A DNA stretch of 64,000 bases from contig ML976724.1 in the NCBI GenBank assembly GCA_010015655.1, forward strand, positions 297,383 through 361,382, written 5' to 3'. Positions 34,408-45,311 of the stretch are shown here, in pieces; within the stretch, counting starts at the first letter, position 1; the number at the start of each line of letters is the position of its first letter. Position numbers and translations under genes: made by a program. The notes under the pieces are model-generated. The model did no database searches. It saw only the letters and a list, made by a program, of their open reading frames with translations, and was not told the origin of the DNA. This DNA is from Bimuria novae-zelandiae CBS 107.79. Taxonomy: Eukaryota > Ascomycota > Dothideomycetes > Pleosporales > Didymosphaeriaceae.

Positions 34408-35653
34408 CAGTGCCAAGACATTAGTCTGTTGACACCGGACCCGCGTCGCGCATCCCCACCCAACCTCAATCTTTTTAGCCTTCCACCAACCCACAATGCA
34501 ACGCGAATTTGGCAGGGAAATTAGTAGTAATTAAGGGAGAAATAATAAATTAAGTAAATTACAAAGAGCTAGGATATTATCTATAGTAGAGGTAAGAGAA
34601 TTAAAAGCTTTAATCGCGTCGCGTTTTAGCTGCACACGGCAGACAATTTACAACATAATTAAGCGATAGAATAACTATAATATAACTAAATCTTTACCTT
34701 AATCTAGTTAGCTAAAGAAGCTTATACGCTAATAAGAATAATTACTCCTTTAAATCGCTCGCTAGCACCCTAGAATTAAGTATGCATAGCTAAAGGCTAA
34801 AGTTACAGGCGTATAGGTTTATTATAAGACACTCTATTAGCTGCTTAAGAAACACTATATTACGAACTAGGTAGTAAAGAAAAAGCCTAAGCTTATTCTA
34901 GCACATGCAAGATTAAGGCGTTAATAGGCTTAGCAAATGCAGAATTTTAACTTCAAAAGCGTGACTTTTTCTGATAAGGTCTTAGCAGAGCGAGGTAAGG
35001 GAAAGAAGAGGATCTGGGTCTTTAGGACGCCACTCCAAAAATAGGATCACGATAAGATTGAAGAGGAGGATATTTAGAAGGGGATAGTATAGATGTTCTA
35101 GGCCTGCTTCTGGTATAAAGGTCAATCTGAACTCATCGCAATAGAACGAGATCCACAAGCTCCACGGAATGGCTACAGTGCACGCTCATATATCTGGGCG
35201 CTAGAGGAAGGGCTCTTACTAGTATTAGATAAAGATACTATCTATTAGATGGATAATGCACCAATTCATACCGCCCACAAGACAGCCCTCTAGCTAGAGG
35301 TAATAGACATTAAAGTTCTAAATTTCCCTCCTTACTCACCTGACCTTAATCCAATTAAGCACCTCTGGTGGGCACTTAAACAGAAGGTAATTAAATTACA
35401 TCTAGAATTAGAGGACCAAGGGTAGCAGCAGATTAATAGAGACGCATTTATCGACGCTGCCTAAGAAGCTTGGCGAGCCCTGCCCTAGGGTCTTATAAAG
35501 AAGCTTATTGATTCTATGCTAAGGAGAATACAGGCAGTAATAAAAGCTAGAGGCTAGCAAACAAAGTACTAAAATAGCATTTAATTAAGGCCTTGAAATT
35601 ACTGTCAAAAAAGTTGAAATTTTCGGTGTCAACAGACTAATGTCCTAGTACTG
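34408..35653 (+). mobile_element. Tc1/mariner-type DNA transposon, 1,246 bp, RIP-degraded
   Basis: The ends are inverted copies beginning CAGTGCCAAGACATTAGTCT (left) and CAGTACTAGGACATTAGTCT (right, read inward), with the match extending through GTTGACACCG. TA flanks both sides (34406-34407 and 35654-35655). The plus-strand transposase text (about 34,495-35,572) is broken by many TAA/TAG codons. It keeps TFSDK near 34,970, MDNAPIHTAHKT near 35,250 and FPPYSPDLNPIKHLWWALK near 35,320. The third motif has Lys where the family normally has Glu. Its composition is AT-rich compared with its flanks. Confidence 0.88.
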
Positions 35654-35655
35654 TA

Positions 35656-35847
35656 AGTGTACAGGGTCCTCAATTGGCTGCCCGAGATGGCTCGCTCACA
35701 ATACAACCAATGTATGAGAAATAGAAGCAGCAAGCCCTACAGACTGTATTAATAAAAACAAGTGGAGAACGACAGAACAGGAGTTACCAACATGAAGGAA
35801 AATAAACAAAGTCGACAGTAATACAGTCCCAAGGAAACAGAGGCATG

Positions 35848-35880
<33 letters not shown>

Positions 35881-36072
35881 TTAACCTAGCTAGCTTTTAC
35901 CCTGACAGGCATCACTAAATAGCCCTGCTTGTTCCGTTAAGACTAACTCCGTGAGGATTTGGAATCGCGCATTCTGGTCGCTCTGATCGAACCCACCTGT
36001 TGTGCTTAATAAGAATGAATACATCAGGCCGAAACGTTGCTAATTGAGGCCAAGGGAATTAGAGTTGTTGAA
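35656..36072. other. Intergenic region with a 31-A homopolymer
   Basis: A run of 31 A lies at 35848-35878. No other feature seen. The tract does not directly follow a recognisable retroelement tail. Confidence 0.5.
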
Positions 36073-37060
36073 TTACTTGATGTCCAGATCCCTGCGGAGA
36101 TGCAGACATATATCTCCATATATATTCCGTATCTCATCCTTGCTTGCCTGCGGGCAATCAGCAGGCAAATCCTTCACGGCATCATCCGTTGTGAGTCCAA
36201 ATGGTACATAGTTCTCGTCAAACCATCTCTTCACCATATTGGAATTCCTGTCGCCACAGTACATCGCTTTCAGATGGTTTAAGTAATCAGCGTGCTCTCC
36301 GTCAGGTGAAGGAATCTCGTTGTCGATGTGGCCGGACGGACAGAAAATAATGGGAGGATGTTTCTCGGATTTTTGTGTACCTGAGGACGTGGACGAGTAA
36401 CTGTCGATCGGATTCATGCATTTGAACATGATGATCACAGTTAGCGGAAGCCCGGTTTGGTTGGCTATGCTCAGCATTTGTGCAACGGTTGATGAGACAC
36501 CCTCTATGGCCTTGGGATGCTGCGGGAGCTTTGTAATGTGCTGGGTACAAGACTATGAAAGCCTAATAAACGCCTCAGGATCCCACGGTCTGCTAAATGT
36601 GGTAGGCGACATGTGCGTCCAATCCAGAAAAGCAATATGTGGGGACCCGTTCAGTTTCATGTACTGCGCTTTTTCGAACATTGTTGCAAGCCTCGACATT
36701 ATATCAAAGACAAACCAATATTGGCGATAAGAGGTGTCTTGAGATTCATTGGGATGAGCGGATGGGAGTCCGAATACCATGAAATTCCAGGTGCTGTGTC
36801 GAATTCCTCGCAGATGTTCAAGACCGGTTGTAGTCGGTCCCATAGAAGGGTCTCTGCGTACTCTCGGTAATACCATGCTACTATACTGGCGTTCCATCTG
36901 TCCATGACCTCTTTCCCTGATACGTTCTGACACAACATCGAAGCCGAGGACCTCAGTGGAGTCATGAAGTATGCGAAGCGCGCGCGGCTCCCACGTGTGG
37001 ACAAGGATTTTCGGTCATCCAGGCCCAGGAAAGTCCTCATTGTGCCTTGATCATGCTCGT
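36073..37060 (-). pseudogene. Gene of unrecognised family, broken by in-frame stops
   Basis: One frame reads continuously from about 37,045 to 36,073 except for a TGA at 37017-37015 and a TAG at 36555-36553. The text between is protein-like throughout. Examples are KILVHTWEPRALRILHDS, WNFMVFGLPSAHPNESQD, YWFVFDIMSRLATMFEKAQ, HIAFLDWTHMSP, TGLPLTVIIMFKC and YVPFGLTTDD. The competing minus frame (36,699-37,040) is a shadow in my reading. The upstream start and any first exon are not resolved. The total would be about 320 residues with no membrane segment or known motif that I recognise. TAG from CAG would be a CpA change. The gene sits next to a mariner element. Confidence 0.5.
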
Positions 37061-38768
37061 GAAGCCTTTATCTGGTGCTACGAAGATATAGAACATTCTG
37101 GGGTCATAGCCTAGTGCATGATCCCACGTACACTGTATAATCGTCGACCCACCAGGCTGCAAGACATTTTGAAACTTTTTTGTGCGATGCGTTCTCGCAA
37201 TTTCTGAAGTGACCGATTACTTAGAACACTCTCTTCGCTGCCAATGAGGAACACGCAGCTGAAAGCTCGAGAAATGTGCGCGACGTCAGCATTTACCTGC
37301 GCCACGCGCGCGTGTTGGGGATGGGACCCTCTAAATCATTGCATCATAATGTAATGACCTGTCAACATCGTGGCGTGTCTCTGGAGTCCTATGACTAATC
37401 GAGTAGTCTGTCCTTAATAAGGTTCGACTATGCGTTCGCCCGTTTTACAAACCCCAGAGTCGACATTCAGAAGACATGGGGTTCCACTATCATGACACTA
37501 GAGTTTCAGTCGTGCATACTGCTTCGCAATTTTTTTAAGAGAATTACAATAAGCAAAGCTTACTAGAACGGGAGCCTTCTAAGGTAGAGTTGCAGTGTAT
37601 CGCATGATCTATTCATGTCGTTAAAGACGATAAAAGAAAAGCTTGACATGGCTCGGAACTTTGTACGACAGTGCATCGTCCAGATCTGGTGCTGGCCACA
37701 AGCGAGAAGCCGTCAGCGTATCGTGTAGTTGATTTCGATAGGTCACTTCACTTGCCTGAGCTGCGTACTTGTGTGTATGCGTCAAGCTTTTCTTTTATTG
37801 TCTTCAACGACCTGAACAGATCATGCGACACACAGCAACCGAGAAACACACAATAATCACAGCAACAGAAGGGCGTACTAGAACCAGCACAAAATAGGGC
37901 GGCTTATGTGTATGGCAAGGTGAGCGCGCGTGATACATTAGGCACAGGGCCACAGGCATGCGGACGGAGAATGAACACTTAACATGCGAAAGAATCCTGA
38001 GAAGTTGCTGCCAGAATCGCCTTATTTAAACAAACAGCCTAGAGAACCCAGCGGCGAGGTATCGATTCCGGCATTGTAGTAGGAGCGAACTGCGGGTCGG
38101 GGCATGGCGTCAAAATTTGCTCCGTGCACTGAACGGGAAATATTAATTCGTTATCCATCAGTGCAACTGGATTAATATCCTTTAGATTCAAGGTCTGTTC
38201 CACGTGCTGTGTCACCATACATCACATCCTCTCAATGGTCCGGGACTGACAAGCAAAGACAACCACGGCCTGAAACAGACGTCAAAAGACCTGCCTGAAG
38301 CACTGTCAAGACCCTGCCGTTGGGCTATCCACTGGACCGTGCCCGAGCCTACGGCTCTGGGAACTGCCCAAGTACACCTCACAGGCTACCTGCAAGTCAC
38401 TGCTGACCCCCCGCGCTTGGCTATCGAAGCTTGGAGTAGATTGTACAGTAACAGCCACGCCTCGTGGCATAAGTCACACAGCAAGCCCATGTTCTCACAT
38501 GCTAGCAATTGAACCCGCACAACCCAGCCGCCCCTGAAGTATAGTGATATACATAGCTCTAGCTTTTCCTCGCACCGAAAGCTCCAAGACGTTTTTCCAT
38601 CACCGCAGACCCTAACTGTCGCTCCTCTAGGATCTTTCCAGCGCACTGCCAACCTCCATGGCTCGTCCCGCGCCCTCACCGCCTCAAAACGTCACCACAA
38701 ATCAAATCACTGACTCAACACATAATCACTATTCCCTACCACCAACCTCTACTTTACACCCCCTATCT
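37061..38768. other. Long intergenic region
   Basis: About 1.7 kb. A 64-codon minus frame at 37,111-37,305 may be a remnant of the 5' end of the pseudogene just downstream, but the link is not clear. No repeat or further gene is supported. Confidence 0.35.
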
Positions 38769-41700
38769 CTACCTCCCCCTCTTCTCCCTCTTAAAACAAC
38801 TAAACTCAACCCTCGTCCCCTCCCTCAACCCCTTCAACACCCCCCTCAACCTCCCCAACTCCTCCTGCAGCCTAACCCTCGCCTCATTATCCGTCTTCCC
38901 ATCCAAGACCTGATAAATTTCCGTTTGGGTCGCGCTCGCCCGATCCGTCGTATAACTAGCCAGCGTCTGACTCATAAACTCCACGTCCAGGGTAGCCTGC
39001 ATAAGCGCCTCTAGCCCAACACGAGACAAGCGAGGGTCCTGAAAGGTATTGATGAGCGACTTTGTTGTAACTTCGAAGAGCGCGCGCAGAATGCGCGGGG
39101 TGAGGGGGGGAGAGGTCGTGCTGACTTCGGTGTGGATGAGGACGAGGGAGAGGAGGATGGTGAAGACGTAGGGGGAGGGTTGGCGCTCGGCGACGGATTT
39201 GCCGGGTGGGGAGGGGGGCGCCCATGAGGGGGAGAAGATGCCCGTTTCGATGGTGCCGGCGATGCGCGCGGCGTGGGGTGCTGTGTAGGATTTGAAGAGC
39301 TGCTGGTCGAGCTGGGTGAGGACGCTGCCGATTTTTGTGGACTCGTCGGTGAGAGAGACGGAGAAGAGGGTTTCGAAGAGGGTTATGAGTTGGGGCGTGA
39401 TTTCGGATTGGAAGAATGTCATGTTGGAGAGGGTGAGGAGGAGGCGGATGCTCTGTTGTGGTGTCAGTACGAGGTCGGAAAATTGCACGTAGGATTGCAC
39501 CATACCTTTTTGCTTGCGTCGACTTTGCCCCAGCCTCCGTTGTCACCTTCTTCCTCGTCGACAGTGAGATCATCACTCTTAACTTCGAAATCCCTGCCTA
39601 GCGCTACCCGCCCTTTTTCTGCACATTCCACCATTCCGCTCAGTGTTCGATATAGCGAGGTAACAAACTGGGCTCTGACCAACTGCAGAAGCTTGCTGCT
39701 CGGCGGTACGAGAACGTCCACGGCCGTCTTGCTTGACGCTTCAACGTACATGATCTTTTGCATATTGTTGAGCAGATAGCTCTGCACAGCCAAGAAGCGC
39801 GAAGGCATAGTAGTGATGTCTTTGCGATCAGCGTCCCTTGTCCAGTCCTCGAGCACCTTCAGACTCTCCGCATCCGTGTTCCAAGCTGCACAGACGGCCT
39901 GGACGGAACGCTCGCGCACGCTTCCTACGAGCCCGCGAAGTGCTTCGTCGAGGCGGACTGAGGACCCAGTCTCTTTCAAACGCAAGGACGCTAGCTCGTT
40001 CGCCGCCGTGCCGATCAGGACTAGCGATTTGGCCAAATAATGCGAGCCAGAGAGGGCGTTTGAATGCGGTGGCCAGAAAGCATACTTCTCCCACGCATCG
40101 CCCTTCCTAGGTGAAGGCGGTGGAGCATTATTGGGATCAAAGCGAAACTTGGAGCCCATGGTGGGACTCAGTGCGGCGCTTATTGGTGTCCGCGGTGTAG
40201 TCGGTGTAGGGCTCGTCGGAAGTGGCGAGTAGAGTGATGTGATATCTTCGATAGGTGGCTCAGCGAAGAATGAGAAGAGATGTTCACGAATTATGTTGAC
40301 CAATTCCGTGATGCCTTTTTCGAGCTCAGTCACATTGTTCGGTGTAAGCTTGTGGTGCACCGAGGACTGATTGTTGAAGCCCATGGGAAGCGACTTCTGC
40401 GCTCTGCCATCGATAAACGACTGCGCAATGTCCCAATACTCCACGATCTCGCCGAGCAAGCCGCCATTGGCCGCGAGCACGGCCGTCATGGATGCGTGCA
40501 CGTACTCCCAGAATTCGATTGTCTTGGGTATGTCCAGCTTCGCAGGCTCAGCGGTGATTTTGTTGCTGGTTGGAATCGCCTTGAGATGTTTCAGTAGAAG
40601 TTTTAGCCCTGGCTTTTGCTGGTTCCCTAGCAGACGCCGCAGATACTCAATTTCCATTCTCGCTCGCTCGCAGGTCTCGGTGAGTCGCTTTCGCAGGTGC
40701 TCGTAACGCGAAGACAGCCACATCCAGATGGGATTATCTTCCACACCCAATTCCAACATGATGGAGATGAGCTCCATGTACTGCTCTTTCGTCTGGTCTG
40801 TGCCACCCTCGTGCTTGGAGAAGTGGGTAGAGGTGAGGCGTTTCCAGGCGTCTCGCTTAAACGTCACAATCTGGTGTTCCACATCAGCCCACATGCGCGC
40901 CGTGACGATGATCTGGTGGATTTGGCTGTCGGTGAGCGGTGTCTTCGAGTAGTCGGCCTGTTCCACAATGTACCGTGCATCCTCGGCAAACTTGCGCGCT
41001 CGGGTATACTCGTCGACTATCGTCTCGTGGTCCTTCCGCCGGATTGCATCTTGTATCGCAGAGCCCACCTCGAACAGGCCACGGTTCTTCTCCACGGACG
41101 AGAGAATCTGTTTCAGCGTGTCCTCCTTATCTCGGCCACCCAGTGCGGGGCCCCATACTTCCTCTGCTTTCACCGCCACCTCGGTCAGCGGCACCTTGAT
41201 CCCGTGCACGCCGTATTCGCTCTCCTTGACCAGCGCGTTCTTCTTCTTCTTCTTCTCCCCGTTGGCCTGCGCAACTGCCTGCGGGGTCAAGGTCGCGCTG
41301 GCCCCGCGCGGGCGTGCCGAGAAGCTGGTCCGACTCGCGCCGCGCGAATGTCCCGGGCGGCGGCTCGGGCTCGGTGGGGGTTCTGGCGCGTCCTGGCCAT
41401 CCGCGCGCATCTCGCTGTACACGCGGTCGATGGTCGCCTTTGCGCCGACGAAGCGCTCGAAGTTCGCTTCGACGAGCACCTTGAGGGATGCGGATTTCTT
41501 CTCGATGCTGCGCGAGAGGAAGTCGAGGCCGGAGAGCAGCGAATCTGTCGACGCGGAGCTGTGCACGTTGGACAGGAACAGCGAAGGCGAGAAGGTCGTC
41601 GAGCTGAGGAGGAAGCGGTTTCCTAGTTTAAAAATATAGCATCAGCATGTTTCTTTTGTGCAGTGCTTCAGCGCACATACGCAGTTTGACATCGTCCTCG

Positions 41701-42020
41701 ACCGCCAATCCCCGCTGCCGCAGCACCTGCACCACGCTCGGATACGTCCCTAGCGGATCCTGCTCGTCCTTCTGCACTAGATTCTCCACGCCGTCCTTTG
41801 TCTTCTCGACGCCTTCCCTCTTGCGCGTGAAGCTGCCGCTGGGCTCCAGCACGCTAAACCGGCTCTTGCTGCGCCGGGCGGCCTGCATCGTGGGCGGCCG
41901 CTGCGGTGTGGGCCCATCGTCGTCCGAGTCGGAGCTGTTGTCTTTCTCGTCCGGCCATTGCGAGGGGAAGAGCGTGGGGATGTTGTATTTGTTGAGGAGC
42001 TGAGTCTCTATCGACTCCAT
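38769..42020 (-). CDS. SEC5: Exocyst complex component SEC5
   Basis: Three exons: 42020-41681, 41622-39506 and 39452-38769, with introns of 58 and 53 bp, giving 1,046 residues. The N-terminus has MESIETQLLNKYNIPTLFPSQWP. Across intron 1 the text becomes VKLRNRFLLSSTTFSPSLFLSNVHSSAS, then GLDFLSRSIEKKSASLKVLVEANFERFVGAK, the conserved Sec5 core near residues 115-180. The rest is mainly helical with Pro/Ser-rich inserts (about residues 600-640). SEC5 is part of the octameric exocyst, which tethers secretory vesicles at sites of polarised growth such as hyphal tips. The length is slightly above that of yeast Sec5, as expected for filamentous fungi. Frames at both splice junctions are consistent. 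Confidence 0.93.
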
Positions 42021-42332
42021 TGTCGAATCGTGCAGAAGCGTGCGCCTTCGGGGGTCCGATGGGCGGACGTTGCAGCTTGGGCTGTAGGGCTGAGACACTT
42101 GCAAACGCTGGCCAATCAGGTGCATTCACCGCTTGGCTGCTGGACCCCTGTTGTAAGTCGACTTCGGTGAGACAAGCCATGAAAGCTTTCAAAACAATGC
42201 AATGAATTTCAAATGGTGACAAGTTTTTCCATTAGATACTCTGGGAACTTCTGTTGGGTATCTCGCCCAGCGCAAAGAAACCGCAGCATGTGGACTAATC
42301 TCTACAACGGCGAAGCCCACGCCACCCTGTCC
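42021..42332. other. Intergenic region
   Basis: Separates the 3' end of the zinc-cluster regulator gene from the 5' end of SEC5, both on the minus strand. Nothing recognised. Confidence 0.4.
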
Positions 42333-44676
42333 CTACAGGAAGGATGAATCACCAAGCCCGAGGAAAATATCATCCCATTCAATCATGTCTACATCAACGC
42401 CGTGATCAAGCGACCTCACCAAATCATTCAAATCAGACCCAGTCTCCAACCCTGTAAACCCGCTGGTATACGTCGCCTCGCCTCCCGCCGCAGACGGTGC
42501 CAATTGCGCGCCATTCAGCGGGGTCGCCGGCATCGTATTGCTCATTGCATTGGAGTATGACGGTGTCGACGCAAACGTCCTACTCTGAACCGTTGGTAGA
42601 ACCTGCTGCCCTTCCTGCAGTCTTTTCGGCGGCGCAATCCCATGATTCCGCAGCACCGTCACCAGCGAATCGAGGAATTTCGACACAATCTCGCTCTCCG
42701 ACCGCGCGGCTTCAAGCATGCTCAGCGCGTTGCAAATTTCCATCTTCGACTTCTCTTGGTCCGGTGCCTGTGTTTGTTTTCGGTGGCAGTACTCCATGAG
42801 CAGGATGGTGCACGCGAGGAAGACAGTCATGCTGTACAAAATCGGTTTGTAACGCGCGAACCCATCGTCCAGACCTATCCGTTGGTACTCTGACTCGATT
42901 TGGATAATCAAGCGCGCCGAATCGATGCACAGGATGCGAGACGTGGCGTAGTCTAACTCTGTGAACCCGCGCCGCGCGTATGGGAGATGGAGCTTGCAGC
43001 GCGTGGCGTAGAAAAGGGTGCGGAAACCGTGGCCTTGTCGAGCGATGACTTTTGCGCGTTCGGGGCTGATACCGTATCTCGCCGCTATTTCGAAGGGTGG
43101 CATTGATAGGAAGAAGGGTGGGACGTCGTTGAGGAGCAGTTGCATCTCCGTGTCGATGTCCATGACTACGTCGTAGCTTGGACCATTGGGGAGGGCATTC
43201 ATCAGAGGTGCGCGATCCACGATGCTACGTGAGATCTCGTTCAGTTGGATGCGTAGCACGAAGTAGCTCATCTGCGTAGGTTCGGTTAAAGGTCTTCCTA
43301 CCCGATGCATGCCGTCTACAACGTCTTCATCGTTGATGTTTAAAGGTTTGTTCGTCATCATGTGTCGCTTATGACATGTGTAAGTGCCGCGGGCCAACCC
43401 ATTATATTTGGTAGCCATTGCCCTAGAATGTATCAGAAGCCGAACAGAAGACACATGCGTAAAATACCTAAAGCTTACCAGTCAGAAGCAACCAAATACC
43501 ACCATACCCTGCGCCCCACCTCTGCTTCCGCTGTATTGGCAGAATCGGCATTGGACGGATGATCGATGCAGTGAAGACCAATCTCACGGGCGAGCGCCAG
43601 AGCATTGTTCATAAGAAACCAACATCGCCGTGAAAACCCTTTGTAACTCGCTGCAATGAAGGTTATGATGATGAATCCTTGGATGCCTTCAATAGAAATC
43701 CTAGTTGTTCGATGAGCGATATCGAGTAGATCCTCGGAGGCTTTGACCCAGAGAGCGGACCTCCGGTGTGGCTCTGCGCATGTTGCGAAAAGCTCGCTTG
43801 TGCGACAATCGTCCGGTGTCCAGGAATGCATAGCGGCCGCAAAGATACTCAGCAACAATATCATGTCGCCCGACTTTACTTGGCCTTGCTGGGTCAAAGA
43901 CGAATAGGCACGGTCTAGGGTCACCGGTAGGCGCTGAGTTAGGACGATGTGATGAACGTGTTCGACGTCCCTGATGAATTTTTGAAGAAGAATTTTGGCT
44001 TCTGAATATTCTGGTAACCAGAAGACGATTGAAGGGTCAGTAGAGGAAGACCCTACGATGAATTGCTCCGGCTCGGCTACGAGCTGGAATGAGCAGATGC
44101 GGAAGCCAACCCTTGTGGATGGGATCAAATCTGACTAGCAATCATCAGTATTGGTAAACCTGACGCGTTCAAATTTTGCCAGCGGTTATTTTTGTCTGGG
44201 GTACCGAATAGCGATAATTTTGATGAGACGTGCGGGCTTACCGCGCAATCAGTGCCATCGTAAATACTCTCCAGCCAAGCAAAATCACGATCCAGCTGCT
44301 CAGTGGGTGACGGTATCGATTTTTGCCTAGTGTGCATTGCTACATCACCGAAGCTTCCCAGCACTTCACCGTTCAGCGCATTGGGCAAGGGATTCGAGGA
44401 TGCAGATGAAGTCGGACTGAGTGTAAATGTTGGTCTAACGCTTTGTTCCACGATTGCCTCCAGCTTCCGGATTCTTTCGAGCAGCTCGGCCTTACCGCCA
44501 TCGTCTGCTACCGGCGCGCTCTGTATGGGCTGTTCAAGCTCGCACTGTATCCCACGCGAGAGGCAATTTGAACAAGGTGACTGTCGGCTACATCGAAGCT
44601 TCCGAGTTCTGCAGAACTTGCAGGAAACCGGCCGTTGGCGAGGGCCCGCTAACTTTTGCTGGGATTCTTTCGGCAT
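42333..44676 (-). CDS. Zn2Cys6 fungal transcription factor
   Basis: Three exons: 44676-44205, 44130-43479 and 43422-42333, with introns of 74 and 56 bp, giving 737 residues. The frame extends upstream without another ATG, so 44676 is the start. The zinc cluster is complete (C19-x2-C22-x6-C29-x5-C35-x2-C38-x6-C45; CKFCRTRKLRC...CSNCLSRGIQC) and is followed by a short coiled-coil-like stretch (ELLERIRKLEAIVE). The middle domain, spanning exons 2 and 3 (GRRVWWYLVASDWAMA, NKPLNINDEDV), matches the fungal-specific transcription factor domain. The acidic C-terminus (DVDMIEWDDIFLGLG) could be an activation region. It is divergent from an MFS transporter across 635 bp, which suggests it controls that gene. 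The target is unknown. Confidence 0.9.
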
Positions 44677-45311
44677 CTTCGCCGCGGAAAATTGAAGTAG
44701 TATCCGTGACGGGTGAGCATTTGTGAGACGGCACCTCGAAGAGTACGACAAGCTGCGGACTTTCCGCGGTGTCTGCTTTGTGCTTTAACTTCATTGCGGC
44801 TAGTGTAGATCATATGCCCCACACGGGCCGTCTTTGCGCTACGCCTTCATTCCCACCTCTAAAGCGACTCTAAATAACTATGCCCTTTCCATAGGCAGCA
44901 GTACAGTAGCTTACGTTGTCTTTAGTGACTATACATGCCAGTACAGGGCCACTTAAATATCCGCGAGGTTGCCATGGGTTAGTTGGCCTGGAAGCGTCAG
45001 CCCACTCGCTCGCAGTGCCCTAGGACACTGTTAAAATGCAGAAACGGCGCTGAAGTGGAGTTTCCGTGGATTCGGCGACGAGTTCAGACCGAGCTGAACT
45101 TTACCCTGTACCTAACATGCAAGCCGCAATGGGCAATGACCAGTCATCTCCGACGGAAGCATCTGCCCAATACCGTATAGGCGAGTATTGATCAAACACT
45201 GAAGCTTGCTCATATTTAACGTCCACAGCGGCCCCCGCAGCGCAGCCTTCAATACTAGCATTCCTTCCTTGACACTCCTGACTCTCCTTGGTAACGGACC
45301 TTTCCGAAGTT
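44677..45311. promoter_or_regulatory. Shared divergent promoter region of regulator and MFS transporter
   Basis: 635 bp between the start codons of the Zn2Cys6 regulator (minus) and the MFS transporter (plus). It probably drives both genes. I could not point to a convincing CGG-paired zinc-cluster binding site by eye. Confidence 0.4.

Noticed and set aside
36699..37040. 113-codon minus frame starting MRTFLGLDD
   Set aside because: The neighbouring frame reads more convincingly as protein and continues for the whole locus, so this one is probably its shadow.
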